Positions 1 through 8,478 of a stretch of DNA of 21,749 nucleotides are shown here, piece by piece. The stretch's first letter is position 1. Each line of letters starts with the position of its first letter. The notes beneath the pieces were generated by a model. That model worked only from the letters and a program-made list of their open reading frames with translations. It ran no database searches and was not told where the DNA came from. The stretch spans positions 1 through 21,749 of the forward strand of contig CAKSZY010000031.1 in NCBI GenBank assembly GCA_934526015.1, in the 5' to 3' direction. Both the position numbers and the translations under genes were made by a program. Source of the stretch: an uncultured Dokdonella sp. (GTDB lineage: Bacteria; Pseudomonadota; Gammaproteobacteria; Xanthomonadales; Rhodanobacteraceae).

Positions 1-70
1 CGCCAGCCTTCCCTTCGCCCCGCGCAGCGGGGAGAAGGTGGTGCGGCAGCACCGGATGAGGGGCCGTGGG
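1..70. repeat. Intergenic stem-loop repeat element (partial copy)
   Basis: Two adjacent short palindromes are visible. The first is CCCCGC-GCA-GCGGGG, flanked by CTTC and GAAG which extend the stem. The second is GGTGC-GGCA-GCACC. They are followed by GGATGAGGGG. This layout resembles the dispersed intergenic repeats common in Xanthomonadales genomes (a structured core ending in a GGTGAGGG-like tail). Only one copy is in the window, so the repeat status is inferred from that resemblance. It could also act as an RNA stem-loop at the end of an upstream gene outside the window. The rest of the stretch up to about 244 shows no gene I can support. Confidence 0.4.
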
Positions 71-156
71 AGGTGGGTTGCGTTCGCCATTGCAGCAATG
101 CGCACGCGCGACTTCATCGCGGCGGCTGCGGTCGACGCTTCAGCCGGGCAGGCCCG

Positions 157-185
157 GCTCTGCCGCGGCTCCTGCGCGCTATCAT
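157..185 (+). promoter_or_regulatory. Possible promoter for regB-regA
   Basis: A TATCAT hexamer (180-185) matches the sigma-70 -10 consensus at five of six positions and lies about 60 bases before the chosen regB start. No good -35 hexamer is seen 16-18 bases upstream (the region reads roughly GCTCTG). This is a weak call that rests on the -10 box and its position alone. Confidence 0.25.
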
Positions 186-244
186 GCGTGCAGCACTTCC
201 CACGGTTCACGCATGCCCATGATCGCGCCCCCACGCAGGCCTGC

Positions 245-1564
245 GTGTTGAGCACGGCGAAGCTGCCGACGCGCAGCGCCGGCCGCAGCTGGCCGCACGG
301 CCCGCGCCAACTGGTCACCACCCTGGCCTGGCTGCGCCTGTGCGCGGTGGCCGGCCAGGCACTGACGGTCGCGTTCGTCGCCGGTCCGCTCGGCATGCCG
401 GTGCCGGCCGGGCCGCTTCTGGCCGGCATCGTCCTTCTCGGCACGTTCTCGATGTTCGCGTTCTGGCGCCTGGAGCTGCGCTGGCCGATCGGCGAGATCG
501 AATCGGTCGCCCACATCACCGTCGACACGATCGTGCTCGGCTACCTGCTCTACCTGACCGGCGGCGCAACCAATCCGTTCGTGTCGCTGCTGGTCATGCC
601 GATCACCCTCGCCGCGACCGCGCTGCCGCTGCGCTCGGTGGCTTTCGTCGCCGCCCTCGCGGTGCTGACCTACCTCGCCCTGATGCGCTGGTACCTGCCG
701 CTGCCGACCCAGCACGCGATCGGCACGCCGGGCGGCTTCCGCCTGCACGTGCTCGGCATGGCGACCAGTTTCGGCATCACCGCGACCCTGCTCGGCTTCT
801 TCATCGCCCGCCTGGCGCGTGCCCTGCGCGCGCGCCAGGCCGACGCCGAGCACGAGCGCATGCGTGCGCTGCGCGACGAAGGCATCCTCGCCATCGCCAC
901 CCAAGCGGCCAGCACCGCACACGAGCTCAACACGCCGCTGTCGACGATGAGCACCCTGCTGGCCGAACTGGCGCGCGAGCGGGCCGCCGACCCTGCGCTG
1001 TCGGCCGACATCGAGCTGCTGCGCGGCCAGGCCGCGCGTTGCCGCGACATCCTGCGCGAGCTGGTCAAGGTCGGCAGCAACCAGCTGGCCGGCGCACCGG
1101 AAGCGACCACGGTCGGCGATTTCGCCGCCACCGCGCTCGACTCGTTCCGCCTGCTGCGGCCCGAGATCGAGGTGCGCTCGACCATCGACCCGCGCCTCGC
1201 GCCGCATCCGATCAAGGTCGTGCCGGCCCTGCGCCATGCCCTCATCAACCTGCTCAACAATGCCGCCGATGCCTCGCTGGCGAATGCCTCCTCGGTGGTC
1301 GAACTGGCCCTGGTCGAGAAACAGGACGAGTTCGAGATGCTGATCCGCGACTTCGGCAAGGGCATCGCCGGCAGCGTGCCGACCTCGGGCCTGCGCTTCG
1401 AGACGACCAAGCGCGACGGCCTCGGCCTCGGCCTGGCCCTGGCCAAGGCCACGGTCGAACGTTTCGGCGGCAGCCTCGCCGCCCGTGCCGCCCGCGATGG
1501 CGGCACCGAACAGCATTTGCGTCTGCCGCTGCCGGCACGGGAGAATGCGCCGCATGAACACTGA
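245..1564 (+). CDS. regB: RegB/PrrB/ActS-type redox sensor histidine kinase
   Basis: Membrane sensor kinase of the RegB family (439 residues from the GTG at 245), which senses quinone redox state and phosphorylates RegA. The N-terminal half is a run of hydrophobic membrane segments. Between two of them is GGATNPF (residues 106-112), the GGxxNPF ubiquinone-binding motif of RegB. The H-box AHELNTPLST places the phospho-accepting histidine at about residue 226. A cysteine in QAARCRD lies exactly 40 residues later, the same spacing as His225 and redox-active Cys265 in Rhodobacter capsulatus RegB. The N-box (LLNNAADAS) and G-boxes (DFGKGI, GLGLGLALAK) complete the ATPase domain. The frame is open back to base 38, but that extension is not membrane-like. 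GTG 245 gives a family-like length; TTG 248 is an alternative. The stop overlaps the regA start. Confidence 0.9.
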   Translation: MLSTAKLPTRSAGRSWPHGPRQLVTTLAWLRLCAVAGQALTVAFVAGPLGMPVPAGPLLAGIVLLGTFSMFAFWRLELRWPIGEIESVAHITVDTIVLGYLLYLTGGATNPFVSLLVMPITLAATALPLRSVAFVAALAVLTYLALMRWYLPLPTQHAIGTPGGFRLHVLGMATSFGITATLLGFFIARLARALRARQADAEHERMRALRDEGILAIATQAASTAHELNTPLSTMSTLLAELARERAADPALSADIELLRGQAARCRDILRELVKVGSNQLAGAPEATTVGDFAATALDSFRLLRPEIEVRSTIDPRLAPHPIKVVPALRHALINLLNNAADASLANASSVVELALVEKQDEFEMLIRDFGKGIAGSVPTSGLRFETTKRDGLGLGLALAKATVERFGGSLAARAARDGGTEQHLRLPLPARENAPHEH

Positions 1565-2111
1565 AACCCGCGACCGCATCCTGCTGATCGACGACGACAC
1601 CACCTTCGTCCACGTGCTGTCGCGGGCGTTGTCCGCACGCGGCTTCGAGGTGCGCGGGGCCACCGACGGTGCCAGTGCGCTGACCGCCTGCGTGGAGATG
1701 GCGCCGAAGTACGCCGTGCTCGACCTCAAGCTCGGCAGCGAGAACGGGCTCGGCCTGATCCCGCAGCTGCTGGCCGCGCGACCGGGACTGCGCATCCTGC
1801 TGCTGACCGGATACGCCTCGATCGCCACCGCGGTGGAGGCGATCAAGCGCGGCGCGCACGATTACCTGGCCAAGCCGGTCGACGCCGACCAGGTCGTGCA
1901 GGCCCTGCTCGGCGAAGCGAAACACACCGACGCCGAACACCTGCCGGATGCGCCGCCGCCGCTGAAGCGGCTGGAGTGGGAACACATCCAGCGCGTGCTG
2001 GCCGACTGCGACGGCAACATTTCCGAAGCCGCGCGGCGGCTCGGCCTGCATCGGCGCACGCTGCAGCGCAAGCTCGCCAAGCGTCCGGTGCGCGAAGCCC
2101 GCTCACCCTAG
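1554..2111 (+). CDS. regA: RegA/PrrA/ActR-type response regulator
   Basis: Cognate regulator of RegB, 185 residues, about the family length (R. capsulatus RegA is 184). The receiver domain has the acidic pocket DDD at residues 13-15, the predicted phosphorylated Asp57 in VLDLKLG, Thr85 in LLTGYAS and Lys107 in AKPV. A short linker containing four prolines leads to a Fis-type helix-turn-helix (about residues 145-180, with NISEAARRLGLHRRTLQRKL). The RegA family controls energy metabolism genes in response to redox state; targets here cannot be told from the sequence. The ATG at 1554 was chosen because it starts the receiver domain directly; it overlaps the last 11 bases of regB, implying translational coupling. 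Confidence 0.92.
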   Translation: MNTETRDRILLIDDDTTFVHVLSRALSARGFEVRGATDGASALTACVEMAPKYAVLDLKLGSENGLGLIPQLLAARPGLRILLLTGYASIATAVEAIKRGAHDYLAKPVDADQVVQALLGEAKHTDAEHLPDAPPPLKRLEWEHIQRVLADCDGNISEAARRLGLHRRTLQRKLAKRPVREARSP

Positions 2112-2113
2112 GA

Positions 2114-3598
2114 ATGCCGGCCACGGCAGCAACACCGGGGGCGGGCCTGCGGAGGTTCGACCTCGCCGTGCTCGCCGCCCTGCTGCCGGTCGCCGCCGCA
2201 CTGGCCTGGGCGCTGATGGCGACGCCCGTCGACGATGCCTACATCTACCTGCGCGTCGCCGCCAACATCGCCGAAGGGCATGGCTGGTCGTACAACCCCG
2301 GCGAGCCGGCGAATCCCGCCACGTCGACGAGCTTCGTCCTCCTCCTCGCCGCGCTCGGCCGCGTCGCCGGCTTCGGCACGCACACCCTCGCCGCCAGCTT
2401 CGCGCTCTGCCTGTTCGCCCTGCTCGCCGCGCACTACCTCGCCTGGCGTCGCAGTGACGGTGTCGCCATCGCCCTGCTGGCCTGCGCGGTCATCGCCTCG
2501 TCCTCGCGCCTGCTCGCCTCGGTCGGCATGGAGACCGCCCTGCTGCTCGCCGCGGTCAGCTGGACCGCACTCGCCTGGCAGCGGCGCGGCGACGGCTGGG
2601 TGGTCGGCCTGCTCGCCGGCATCACCGCCCTGACCCGACCGGAAGGGCTGCTCGTGCTGGCTTTGATCGGCCTGTGCGCGCTGCTGCAGCGACGGCTCGC
2701 CTGGCGCAGCCTGCTCGCCGCGCTAGTCGTCGTGTTGCCGTGGGTGGTGTGGGCGACCCTCGAGTTCGGCAGCCCGCTGGCGCAGACCGCCGCGGTCAAG
2801 GCCGCGCAGCGCCACTACGGCTGGTGGGGACAGCAACCCGACTTCCTGATCGCCTTCCTGCAGCAGCCGGCCTGGCCGTGGCTGACCTTGCCGGCGGCGG
2901 CGATCGGCATCGTGCTGGCGGCACGACGCTGGCGCGGCGGCGATGCCTTCGCCGCGATCTGCATCGGCTTCGGCTTGCTGCAGGTCATCGGCTACCAGTT
3001 CCTCGGCGCACCGCTCGGCTACCCCTGGTACCACGCACCCGGCAACCTGGCCGTCGATCTCGCCCTCGTGCTGGTCATCGCCGCCGCCGCGGCGTGGGCG
3101 CGACGGCACTTCACCGGCATGGCGCAAGGCGCGCGCCGGTCCCGCGCCACGGCGGTCGCCACGGCATGCACACTCGCCTGCGCGCCGCTGTTCCTGCGCG
3201 CCGGCATGACGCCGGCGGCATGGCCGACGCCACCGGCGTTCGCCGCCGACTACCGCAACAGTGCGGAATGGCTGCGTGCACACGCGGCGCCCGGCGACGA
3301 GGCCGCCGCCACCGAGATCGGCCGGATCGGCTGGCATTCCGGCCTGCGCATCCTCGACATCCACGGCCTCATCCATCCGCAGGCGTTGCCGGCCCTGCGC
3401 GAAGGCAACCTGCACTGGTGGTACGACGCCGGCCTGCGTCCGCGCTTCGTCGTCAGCCACGTGCCGGCCTGGCACGGTGAACCGGGTTCCGCGGAAACCT
3501 GGCCGGAATCCCTCAGCGCGGATTTCTTCGCCGGCTATCGCCTCGTCCACGAACACGGCGTGATGCGCATCCACGAACGCGTTGCCCCGCCACGCTGA
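2114..3598 (+). CDS. GT-C-like polytopic membrane glycosyltransferase candidate
   Basis: A 494-residue protein with roughly eight to ten hydrophobic segments in the first 360 residues and a soluble, probably periplasmic, C-terminal part (about 365-494). After the first membrane segment comes PVDDAYIYLRVAANIAEGHG, with the acidic pair Asp40-Asp41. An acidic motif in the first extracytoplasmic loop followed by a YxxNPGE-like stretch is typical of GT-C enzymes that use lipid-linked sugars (PMT/ArnT/AftB-like). ALTRPEGLL near residue 180 also recurs in such families. Donor and acceptor are unknown. It starts 2 bases after the regA stop, so it is probably co-transcribed with regBA, although no functional link to redox control is evident. 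It could instead be a polytopic protein of unknown function. The C-terminal domain is not recognised. Confidence 0.7.
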   Translation: MPATAATPGAGLRRFDLAVLAALLPVAAALAWALMATPVDDAYIYLRVAANIAEGHGWSYNPGEPANPATSTSFVLLLAALGRVAGFGTHTLAASFALCLFALLAAHYLAWRRSDGVAIALLACAVIASSSRLLASVGMETALLLAAVSWTALAWQRRGDGWVVGLLAGITALTRPEGLLVLALIGLCALLQRRLAWRSLLAALVVVLPWVVWATLEFGSPLAQTAAVKAAQRHYGWWGQQPDFLIAFLQQPAWPWLTLPAAAIGIVLAARRWRGGDAFAAICIGFGLLQVIGYQFLGAPLGYPWYHAPGNLAVDLALVLVIAAAAAWARRHFTGMAQGARRSRATAVATACTLACAPLFLRAGMTPAAWPTPPAFAADYRNSAEWLRAHAAPGDEAAATEIGRIGWHSGLRILDIHGLIHPQALPALREGNLHWWYDAGLRPRFVVSHVPAWHGEPGSAETWPESLSADFFAGYRLVHEHGVMRIHERVAPPR

Positions 3599-3646
3599 AG
3601 TCCGCTCCGCGCATCCTGACGCCGCGATTCGTGCCGGTCGGCCCGC

Positions 3647-4600
3647 TCAGCCGGCGTCGTCGGCGAGGATCGCCACGCGGGGTTCGCCGTCGGCGTCGAT
3701 CCAGCCGCGGTACATGCCGTCGGTGTTGAAGGCGAGGCTGAAATGGCCCTCGGCATCGATGGCGATGACACCGCCGTCGCCGCCGAGACGCGGCACCTCG
3801 ACATCGATCACCGCTGCCGCGGCCTCGGCCAGCGAGTTGCCGCCGTAGGCGATGCGCGCGGCGATGTCGTGGGCGACCGCGGCACGGATGAAGTATTCGC
3901 CCCAGCCGGTGGCGGAAACGGCGACCCGCGTGTCGGCCCAGGTGCCGGCACCGATCAGCGGCGAATCGCCGACCCGGCCCCAGCGCTTGTTGGTCATGCC
4001 GCCGGTCGAGGTCGCGGCGGCGAGATGGCCGTGGCGGTCGAGCGCGACCGCGCCGACGGTGCCGTAATGGATCGCGCGTCCCTGTGCGGACGCCTGCCCG
4101 GCGGCTTCGCTGGCGATCGCTTCCTGCAGCTGCTGCCAGCGCGTCTCCGTGCGGAAGTAGTCCGCATCGACGAAGTCGGCGCCGACGTGGCGCGCGAAGG
4201 CCTCGGCGCCGGCACCGATCAGCAACACGTGGTCGGACCGTTCCATCACCGCACGCGCGAGGCCGACCGGATTGCGCACGTGGCGCACGCCGGCGACGGC
4301 GCCGGCGCGACGCGTCGGGCCGTGCATGATCGAGGCATCGAGTTCGTTGATGCCGTCGTGGGTGAACACCGCGCCGTGGCCGGCATTGAAATGCGGCGAA
4401 TCCTCGAGCACGACGACCGCCGCCTCGACTGCATCGAGACTGTGGCCGCCGGCGGCGAGGATCGCGTGGCCCGCAGCCAGGGCGCGGGCGAGATCGGCCT
4501 TCACCCCGGCCTCGATGGCGGGCGTCAGGGTGGCGCGGATGACACCGGCGCCTCCGTGCACGAGGAGGAGCGGCGGGCGGGAGCGGGCGTGGGTGGTCAT
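3647..4600 (-). CDS. iaaA: Isoaspartyl peptidase / L-asparaginase (plant-type, Ntn hydrolase)
   Basis: 317-residue member of the type 2 asparaginase family (asparaginase_2). These precursors cleave themselves into alpha and beta chains and then remove N-terminal isoaspartyl residues from dipeptides and hydrolyse asparagine. The sequence opens with LLLVHGGAGV, and the conserved HYGTVGAVALD places the nucleophile Thr at residue 181 (Thr179 in E. coli IaaA). Downstream, TSTGGMTNK and GDSPLIGAGTWAD are the usual substrate-binding motifs. There is no signal peptide, so it is probably cytoplasmic. It lies 37 bases downstream of tesA on the same strand and is likely co-transcribed with it. Its 3' end converges on the membrane glycosyltransferase gene across 48 bases with no clear terminator. 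Confidence 0.93.
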   Translation of the reverse strand: MTTHARSRPPLLLVHGGAGVIRATLTPAIEAGVKADLARALAAGHAILAAGGHSLDAVEAAVVVLEDSPHFNAGHGAVFTHDGINELDASIMHGPTRRAGAVAGVRHVRNPVGLARAVMERSDHVLLIGAGAEAFARHVGADFVDADYFRTETRWQQLQEAIASEAAGQASAQGRAIHYGTVGAVALDRHGHLAAATSTGGMTNKRWGRVGDSPLIGAGTWADTRVAVSATGWGEYFIRAAVAHDIAARIAYGGNSLAEAAAAVIDVEVPRLGGDGGVIAIDAEGHFSLAFNTDGMYRGWIDADGEPRVAILADDAG

Positions 4601-4637
4601 GGCTGGGTTCGTCGGAGGCACGGGGCACCGGCGGCCG

Positions 4638-5258
4638 TCACTTCGGCAGCACGGCTTCCAGCGCGGGCCAGATGTTGTCGAGCAGTTTCGGTTGCGCGGC
4701 CGCGGTCGGATGCAGGCCGTCGGCTTGCATGAGATCAGGGTCGAGGGCGATGCCGTCGAGCAGGAACGGGACCAATGGCAGGTTGAAATCACCGGCCAGG
4801 TCACGATACATGGCACGCAGGGCGTCGCGGTATTGCGGTCCGTAGTTGACCGGGATCTCGATGCCGAGCAGCAGCACGCGCGCGCCGGCTTCGGTGCCGA
4901 GCGTGATGATGCGTTCGAGGTTCGCGCGCGGCGCCGCCACCGGCAGGCCGCGCAGGGCATCATTGGCACCGAGTTCGACGACGAGCACGGCCGGGCGGTG
5001 TTCGGCGAGCAGCTTCGGCAGGCGCGCCAGCCCGCCGGCCGTGGTCTCGCCACTGATCGAGGCATTGACGACGGCGCGCGCGGGCTCCGCTTCGGCGAGG
5101 CGCGCGCGCAGCAGGCTGACCCAGCCGTCCTCGCTGCGGATGCCGTAGGCGGCCGCCAGCGAATCGCCGAGCACGAGCACGGGTCCGTCCTTGGCCGATG
5201 CCATCGACACCGGCAGCACCAGCAGGATCAACCACAGGAAACCGCGCCGCATGAGCAT
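4638..5258 (-). CDS. tesA: Periplasmic GDSL (SGNH) esterase, thioesterase I/lysophospholipase L1-like
   Basis: 206-residue SGNH hydrolase, close to E. coli TesA (208). A hydrophobic signal peptide ends near ASA-KDG (residue 22). Block I is VLVLGDSLAAAYG with nucleophile Ser33, block III is ELGANDALRG, and block V DGLHP carries the catalytic Asp and His. The enzyme acts on acyl-CoA, esters or lysophospholipids in the periplasm. The start is uncertain: ATG at 5258 and 5252 and GTG at 5267 are all in frame. The GTG has a GAGG six bases upstream, while the ATGs give the more typical N-terminus. The gene diverges from ybbA with overlapping starts, the same neighbours as in E. coli. Confidence 0.92.
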   Translation of the reverse strand: MLMRRGFLWLILLVLPVSMASAKDGPVLVLGDSLAAAYGIRSEDGWVSLLRARLAEAEPARAVVNASISGETTAGGLARLPKLLAEHRPAVLVVELGANDALRGLPVAAPRANLERIITLGTEAGARVLLLGIEIPVNYGPQYRDALRAMYRDLAGDFNLPLVPFLLDGIALDPDLMQADGLHPTAAAQPKLLDNIWPALEAVLPK

Positions 5259-5940
5259 CGCATCCACCACCGTCCTCGAGGCGCGCAAGCTTAGCAAAGC
5301 CGTCGAAGGACCCGATGGCCGCCTGGTCATCCTCGATGGCGTCGACCTCGCCGTCGAGCGCGGCGCAAGCCTCGCCATCGTCGGCGCCTCCGGTTCCGGC
5401 AAGACCACCCTGCTCGGCCTGCTCGCCGGTCTCGACAGTCCGAGCGAGGGCGAGGTGCACATGGCCGGGCAGTCGCTCGGCACGCTCGACGAGGAAGCCC
5501 GCGCGCGCCTGCGCCGGCGCCTGGTCGGCTTCGTGTTCCAGTCGTTCCATCTGCTGCCGGCGCTCAGCGCGGAAGAGAACGTCATGCTGCCGCTCGAGCT
5601 CGAAGGGCGCGACGATGCGCGCGAACGTGCGGCCAAGGCGCTCGCCGACGTCGGCCTCGGCCAGCGCCTGCACCACTATCCGCGCCAGCTCTCCGGCGGC
5701 GAGCAGCAACGCGTGGCGCTGGCGCGTGCCTTCGTGCACGGTCCCGAACTGCTGTTCGCCGACGAACCGACCGGCAACCTCGACCAGCGCACCGGCGCCG
5801 CCGTCAGCGACCTGTTGTTCGCGCTGAACCGCGAACACGCGACCACCCTCGTGCTGGTCACCCACGACGCCACCCTAGCCGCACGCTGTGCGCGCACGCT
5901 GCGCCTGCGCGACGGCCGCGTGGTCGGAGAGGACGCATGA
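5251..5940 (+). CDS. ybbA: ABC transporter ATP-binding protein YbbA (LolD/MacB type)
   Basis: 229-residue ATPase of the LolD/MacB/FtsE class. Walker A is GASGSGKTT (from residue 45), the Q-loop is Gln97 in FVFQSFHLLP, the signature is LSGGEQQR (148-154), Walker B is LLFADEPTGNLD with Asp171-Glu172, and the H-loop is in LVTHD. Together with the next gene it forms a mechanotransmission-type ABC system that works on periplasmic or membrane substrates rather than moving them through the inner membrane. The E. coli orthologue pairs with YbbP beside tesA, and its precise substrate is not settled. ATG 5251 gives the family length; an in-frame ATG at 5191 would reach 68 bases into tesA. Its stop overlaps the ybbP start (ATGA). 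Confidence 0.93.
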   Translation: MSIASTTVLEARKLSKAVEGPDGRLVILDGVDLAVERGASLAIVGASGSGKTTLLGLLAGLDSPSEGEVHMAGQSLGTLDEEARARLRRRLVGFVFQSFHLLPALSAEENVMLPLELEGRDDARERAAKALADVGLGQRLHHYPRQLSGGEQQRVALARAFVHGPELLFADEPTGNLDQRTGAAVSDLLFALNREHATTLVLVTHDATLAARCARTLRLRDGRVVGEDA

Positions 5941-8420
5941 AACCGCTGGTGTTCGCCGCACGCAGCCTGCGCCGCGAGTTCCGCCACGGCGAGCTGGCCA
6001 CGCTCGCCGCCGCACTGGTGCTCGCGGTTGCCGCACTGGCCGCGGTCGGCACCCTCGCCGGTCGGGTCGAGCGGGCGATCCTCGCCTCGGCATCGGAGCT
6101 GCTCGGTGGCGACCTCGGCGTCACCGCGCGCCGCAACGACCTGCCGGCGACGTTCGTCGACGAGGCGAAGAAGCTCGGCCTCGCCAGCAACCGCATCGCC
6201 GAATTCTCCAGCGTGGTGTTTGCCGGAGAGCGCAGCCAGTTCACCGAGGCGCGCGCGGTCGAGGAGAATTTCCCCTTGCGCGGGGTCCTCAGCCTGCGCG
6301 ATGCCGCAGGCAACATCCACAGTGCCCGCGGCCCGGCCCGCGGCGAGGTCCATGCCGATCGCGCGGTGCTGGTCGCACTCGAACGCAAGGTCGGCGAGAC
6401 CCTGCAGTTCGGCGGCCGCGACCTCGTCATCGCCGGCGAGATCGTCAACGCGCCGGGAGGCGCGGTGTTCCAGTTCGCGCCGACCGTGCTGATGAATCTC
6501 GGCGACGCCGAAGACGCCGGCCTGCTCGGCACCGGCAGCCGCTCCAGTCGACGCCTGCTGGTGGCCGGAACGGAAGCCGCGGTCGACCGCTATGCCGAGT
6601 GGGCACGCGCCCACCTGCCGGCCGGCGCGCGCCTGTCGACGATCGAGGATGCCCAGCAGAACCTGCGCACGGCGTTCGAGCGCGGCGAAAGCTTCCTGCG
6701 CCTGGCCGCCCTGCTCGCCGCCCTGCTCGCCGGCATCGCCGTCGCCCTCGCCGCGCAGCGCTTCGCCCGCCGCAAGACCGAGGACGTCGCCCTGCTGCGC
6801 TGCCTCGGCGCGAGCCGCGGCGAGATCGTCGGCGCCCTCTGCCTGGAGCTCGCCCTGCTCGCGGTGCCAGCCTGCCTGGTCGGCGCGGCGATCGGCGTCG
6901 GCATGCAGGAAGCGGCATTCGCCTTCGCCCGTGGCCTGCTGCCGGGCGAGGCACCGTCGATGTCGCTGGCACCGGCCGCCTCGGCCTTCGCGATCGGCCT
7001 CGCCGTGCTGTTCGGCTTCGCCCTGCCACCGCTGCTGCGCCTGCGCGATGTCGAACCGATGCGCGTGTTCCGCGCCGACGTCGGTACCCGCGTGCGCCGC
7101 TTCGACGCGCTGTATCTGCTGCCGTTCCTCGTCGGCGGCCTGCTGATCCTCGTCGAAAGCGGCTCGGCCCGCCTCGCCGGCACGCTGGCTGCCGGACTCG
7201 CCGGCGTGGCCATCGCCACCCTGCTGGTCACCGTGATCCTGCTGAAGCTGCTGCGCACGGCCGGGCGCGGCCTGCCGGGAGCACTGCGCTTCGGTCTCGC
7301 CAACCTCGTGCGCCGGCGTGGCCTGACCCTGGTGCAGGTCGGTGCGCTCGCGCTCAGCCTGACCGCACTCGACCTGCTCGCGGTGATCGGACCGTCGCTG
7401 CTCGAGCGCTGGCGCGCCGACCTGCCGGCCGACACGCCGAACTACTTCGTGCTCAACATCCAGCCCGACCAGCGCGAGACCTTCGAACAGCGCCTCGTCG
7501 CCCTCGGCGCACGCAACATCAGCACGGCCCCGCTTGCCGCCGGCAAGCTGGTCGCCATCAACGGCAAGGCGCCGCAGGCGTCGGACTATCGCGAGGAACG
7601 TCGTGCCGGCAACTGGATCGAGGGCGAAGTGCGCGCGTCGTGGTCCGCCGAGCTGCCGCCGTCGAACCGCATCGTCGCCGGCGAGTGGCACGGAGGCGCA
7701 GCGGCGATGCCGCAGCTGTCGGTCGACCAGGGCTGGTTCGAGCTGTTCGGCCTCCGGCTCGGCGACACCATGACCCTGCGTTTCGGAGACGTCGAGATCA
7801 CCTCGACGGTGAGCAGCGTGCGCGAGGTCGACTGGGATTCGTTCCGGGTCAACTTCTTCATGATCCTCGACCCGGCACATGCGGCCGCATTGCCGCACAG
7901 CCTGATCGCGAGTTTCCACGTGCCCCCCGGCAACGCGGGCCTGGCCAGCCTGTCGCGCGAACTGCCGAACATCTCGCTGATCGACATCCAGTCGATCCTC
8001 GATCGCGTGCGCGACATCATCGAGCGCGTGTCGGCGGCGGCCACCTGGGTGCTCGGCTTCAGCCTCGCCGCCGGCGTGCTGGTGCTGATCGCCGCGCTTG
8101 CGGCGACCGCCGACGAGCGTCGCGTCGAGATCGCCCTCCTGCGCACCCTGGGCGCGCATCGCGGCCAGCTCGATGCCGCCGTGCTCGGCGAGTTCGCCGC
8201 CCTCGGACTGCTGGCCGGGCTGGTCGCCGCGGCCGGTGCCGCCGCCACCGGCCTGGCCTTGGCACGCAGCGTGTTCCGCATGCCGGATTACTGGCCGCCG
8301 GGCTGGCCGCTGCTCGGCGTCGCCCTGCTCTCGGCCGTTCTGGTCATGCTGGCCGGGCTCGCCGCGACGCGGCGCATCGCGCGCACGCCACCGATGCTCG
8401 TCCTGCGTCGCGGGACGTGA
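5937..8420 (+). CDS. ybbP: FtsX/MacB-like ABC permease YbbP
   Basis: 827-residue permease, similar in size to E. coli YbbP (804). It begins with RSLRREFRHGE and a first membrane helix (about residues 20-42), then a large periplasmic domain to about residue 245. A first FtsX domain follows, with RRKTEDVALLRCLGASRGEI as its coupling region, then a central pair of helices. A second periplasmic domain (about 500-690) leads to a second FtsX domain with RRVEIALLRTLGAHRGQ. About ten membrane helices are visible in total. Two FtsX domains in one chain set this family apart from LolCE and MacB, which have one each. The ATGA overlap with ybbA implies coupled translation of the two subunits. Confidence 0.92.
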   Translation: MKPLVFAARSLRREFRHGELATLAAALVLAVAALAAVGTLAGRVERAILASASELLGGDLGVTARRNDLPATFVDEAKKLGLASNRIAEFSSVVFAGERSQFTEARAVEENFPLRGVLSLRDAAGNIHSARGPARGEVHADRAVLVALERKVGETLQFGGRDLVIAGEIVNAPGGAVFQFAPTVLMNLGDAEDAGLLGTGSRSSRRLLVAGTEAAVDRYAEWARAHLPAGARLSTIEDAQQNLRTAFERGESFLRLAALLAALLAGIAVALAAQRFARRKTEDVALLRCLGASRGEIVGALCLELALLAVPACLVGAAIGVGMQEAAFAFARGLLPGEAPSMSLAPAASAFAIGLAVLFGFALPPLLRLRDVEPMRVFRADVGTRVRRFDALYLLPFLVGGLLILVESGSARLAGTLAAGLAGVAIATLLVTVILLKLLRTAGRGLPGALRFGLANLVRRRGLTLVQVGALALSLTALDLLAVIGPSLLERWRADLPADTPNYFVLNIQPDQRETFEQRLVALGARNISTAPLAAGKLVAINGKAPQASDYREERRAGNWIEGEVRASWSAELPPSNRIVAGEWHGGAAAMPQLSVDQGWFELFGLRLGDTMTLRFGDVEITSTVSSVREVDWDSFRVNFFMILDPAHAAALPHSLIASFHVPPGNAGLASLSRELPNISLIDIQSILDRVRDIIERVSAAATWVLGFSLAAGVLVLIAALAATADERRVEIALLRTLGAHRGQLDAAVLGEFAALGLLAGLVAAAGAAATGLALARSVFRMPDYWPPGWPLLGVALLSAVLVMLAGLAATRRIARTPPMLVLRRGT

Positions 8421-8478
8421 CGCCGCTCACGCCCGCGGCGCTTGCCGCTGGCGGCGAGCGACCGCTAAGGTGCCCGGC

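Noticed and set aside
38..244. N-terminal extension of regB to the first ATG
   Set aside because: The extra 69 residues are Arg/Ala/Cys-rich without membrane character and run across the intergenic repeat; RegB length fits the start at 245.
182..1846. Minus-strand open frame opposite regB and regA
   Set aside because: The plus strand carries unmistakable kinase and regulator motifs; the antisense product has none.
5676..8159. Very long open frame antisense to ybbP
   Set aside because: It is a GC-bias shadow of ybbP. The product is low-complexity (Gln, Gly, Glu, Ala-rich) with no domain, while ybbP has clear family motifs.
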